In this document: piece after piece, positions 5,747 to 5,827 of the stretch | Layout of the letters: each line of letters starts with the position of its first letter | Numbering within the stretch: the stretch's first letter is position 1 | Assembly: GCF_002419965.1 (NCBI RefSeq) | Contig: NZ_DIHC01000014.1 | Location: forward strand, 383 to 6,209 | DNA length: 5,827 nucleotides | Direction of reading: 5' to 3' | Source: Pseudomonas sp. UBA5706 | GTDB lineage: Bacteria > Pseudomonadota > Gammaproteobacteria > Pseudomonadales > Pseudomonadaceae | Notes under the pieces: model-generated | What the model saw: only the letters and a program-made list of their open reading frames with translations | What the model was told of the DNA's origin: nothing | The model's database searches: none | Translations under genes and position numbers: made by a program

Positions 5747-5827
5747 GCAATGGTGGAAAAAGAGCGGGTCGAAGCGGGGTTTTTTCTCGTCTCTGATCAC
5801 CTGATTGTTCCCACGCTCTGCGTCACT
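5747..5827. other. short non-coding tail after the operon
   Basis: These 81 bases carry no gene. A run of six T at 5780-5785 follows a GC-rich stretch, as in an intrinsic terminator. However, the upstream gcggg and the gcgggg next to the T run are direct rather than inverted repeats, so no proper stem forms. Termination here is possible but not supported by a hairpin. Confidence 0.5.
5807..5823. repeat. possible partial Pseudomonas interspersed repeat
   Basis: The stretch gttcccacgctctgcgt matches the first half of a widespread Pseudomonas intergenic palindrome that I remember as 'gatcgttcccacgctctgcgtgggaa'. After gcgt the sequence reads cact instead of the expected ggga, and the window ends four bases later. 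The copy therefore looks degenerate or interrupted. The identification is from memory. Confidence 0.4.

Noticed and set aside
1..5827. CRISPR array, tRNA, rRNA, insertion sequence or prophage attachment site
   Set aside because: No regularly spaced repeats, tRNA-like cloverleaf, transposase or integrase sequence was found on either strand.

Overview
The window looks like a piece of a Pseudomonas chromosome, most likely from the P. fluorescens group. This rests on the high GC content and codon use, a perfect REP-type inverted repeat (REPIN) at the left edge whose sequence resembles the common Pseudomonas 'cgcgggcaagcc' REP family, and what looks like part of a second Pseudomonas interspersed repeat at the right edge. 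No database search was possible, so the assignment comes from recognition.

Layout. Positions 1-157 are non-coding and hold the REPIN and a small hairpin. A LysR-type regulator lies on the minus strand (158-1063). A 229-base divergent intergenic region (1064-1292) carries a good LysR-box candidate at 1223-1237. A tight plus-strand operon of five genes follows: periplasmic amino-acid-type binding protein (1293-2138), two polar-amino-acid permeases (2151-2813 and 2821-3498), an argininosuccinate-lyase-like enzyme (3510-5012) and the transporter ATPase (5009-5746). Gaps within the operon are 12, 7 and 11 bases, then a 4-base ATGA overlap, so the genes are almost certainly co-transcribed. The last 81 bases are non-coding.

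How the genes fit together. The binding protein, two permeases and ATPase make a complete PAAT-family importer. The lyase gene sits inside the transporter gene set, between the second permease and the ATPase, which strongly suggests that the imported compound is the lyase substrate. The enzyme keeps the catalytic signatures of the fumarase/aspartase superfamily (HTGRSRND, GYTHLQPAQP, SSIMPQKKNP), so it should release fumarate from an N-substituted aspartate. However, the segments that hold the arginine side in true argininosuccinate lyase are replaced, it lacks the WGGRF-type N-terminus, and at 500 residues it is longer than housekeeping ArgH. It most resembles the group that contains EDDS lyase.

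The regulator's N-terminus closely matches what I remember of the opine regulators OccR and NocR. My working hypothesis is an uptake-and-cleavage system for an N-substituted aspartate: a succinopine-type opine, an aminopolycarboxylate such as EDDS or aspergillomarasmine, or scavenged argininosuccinate. The substrate is not determined by the sequence.
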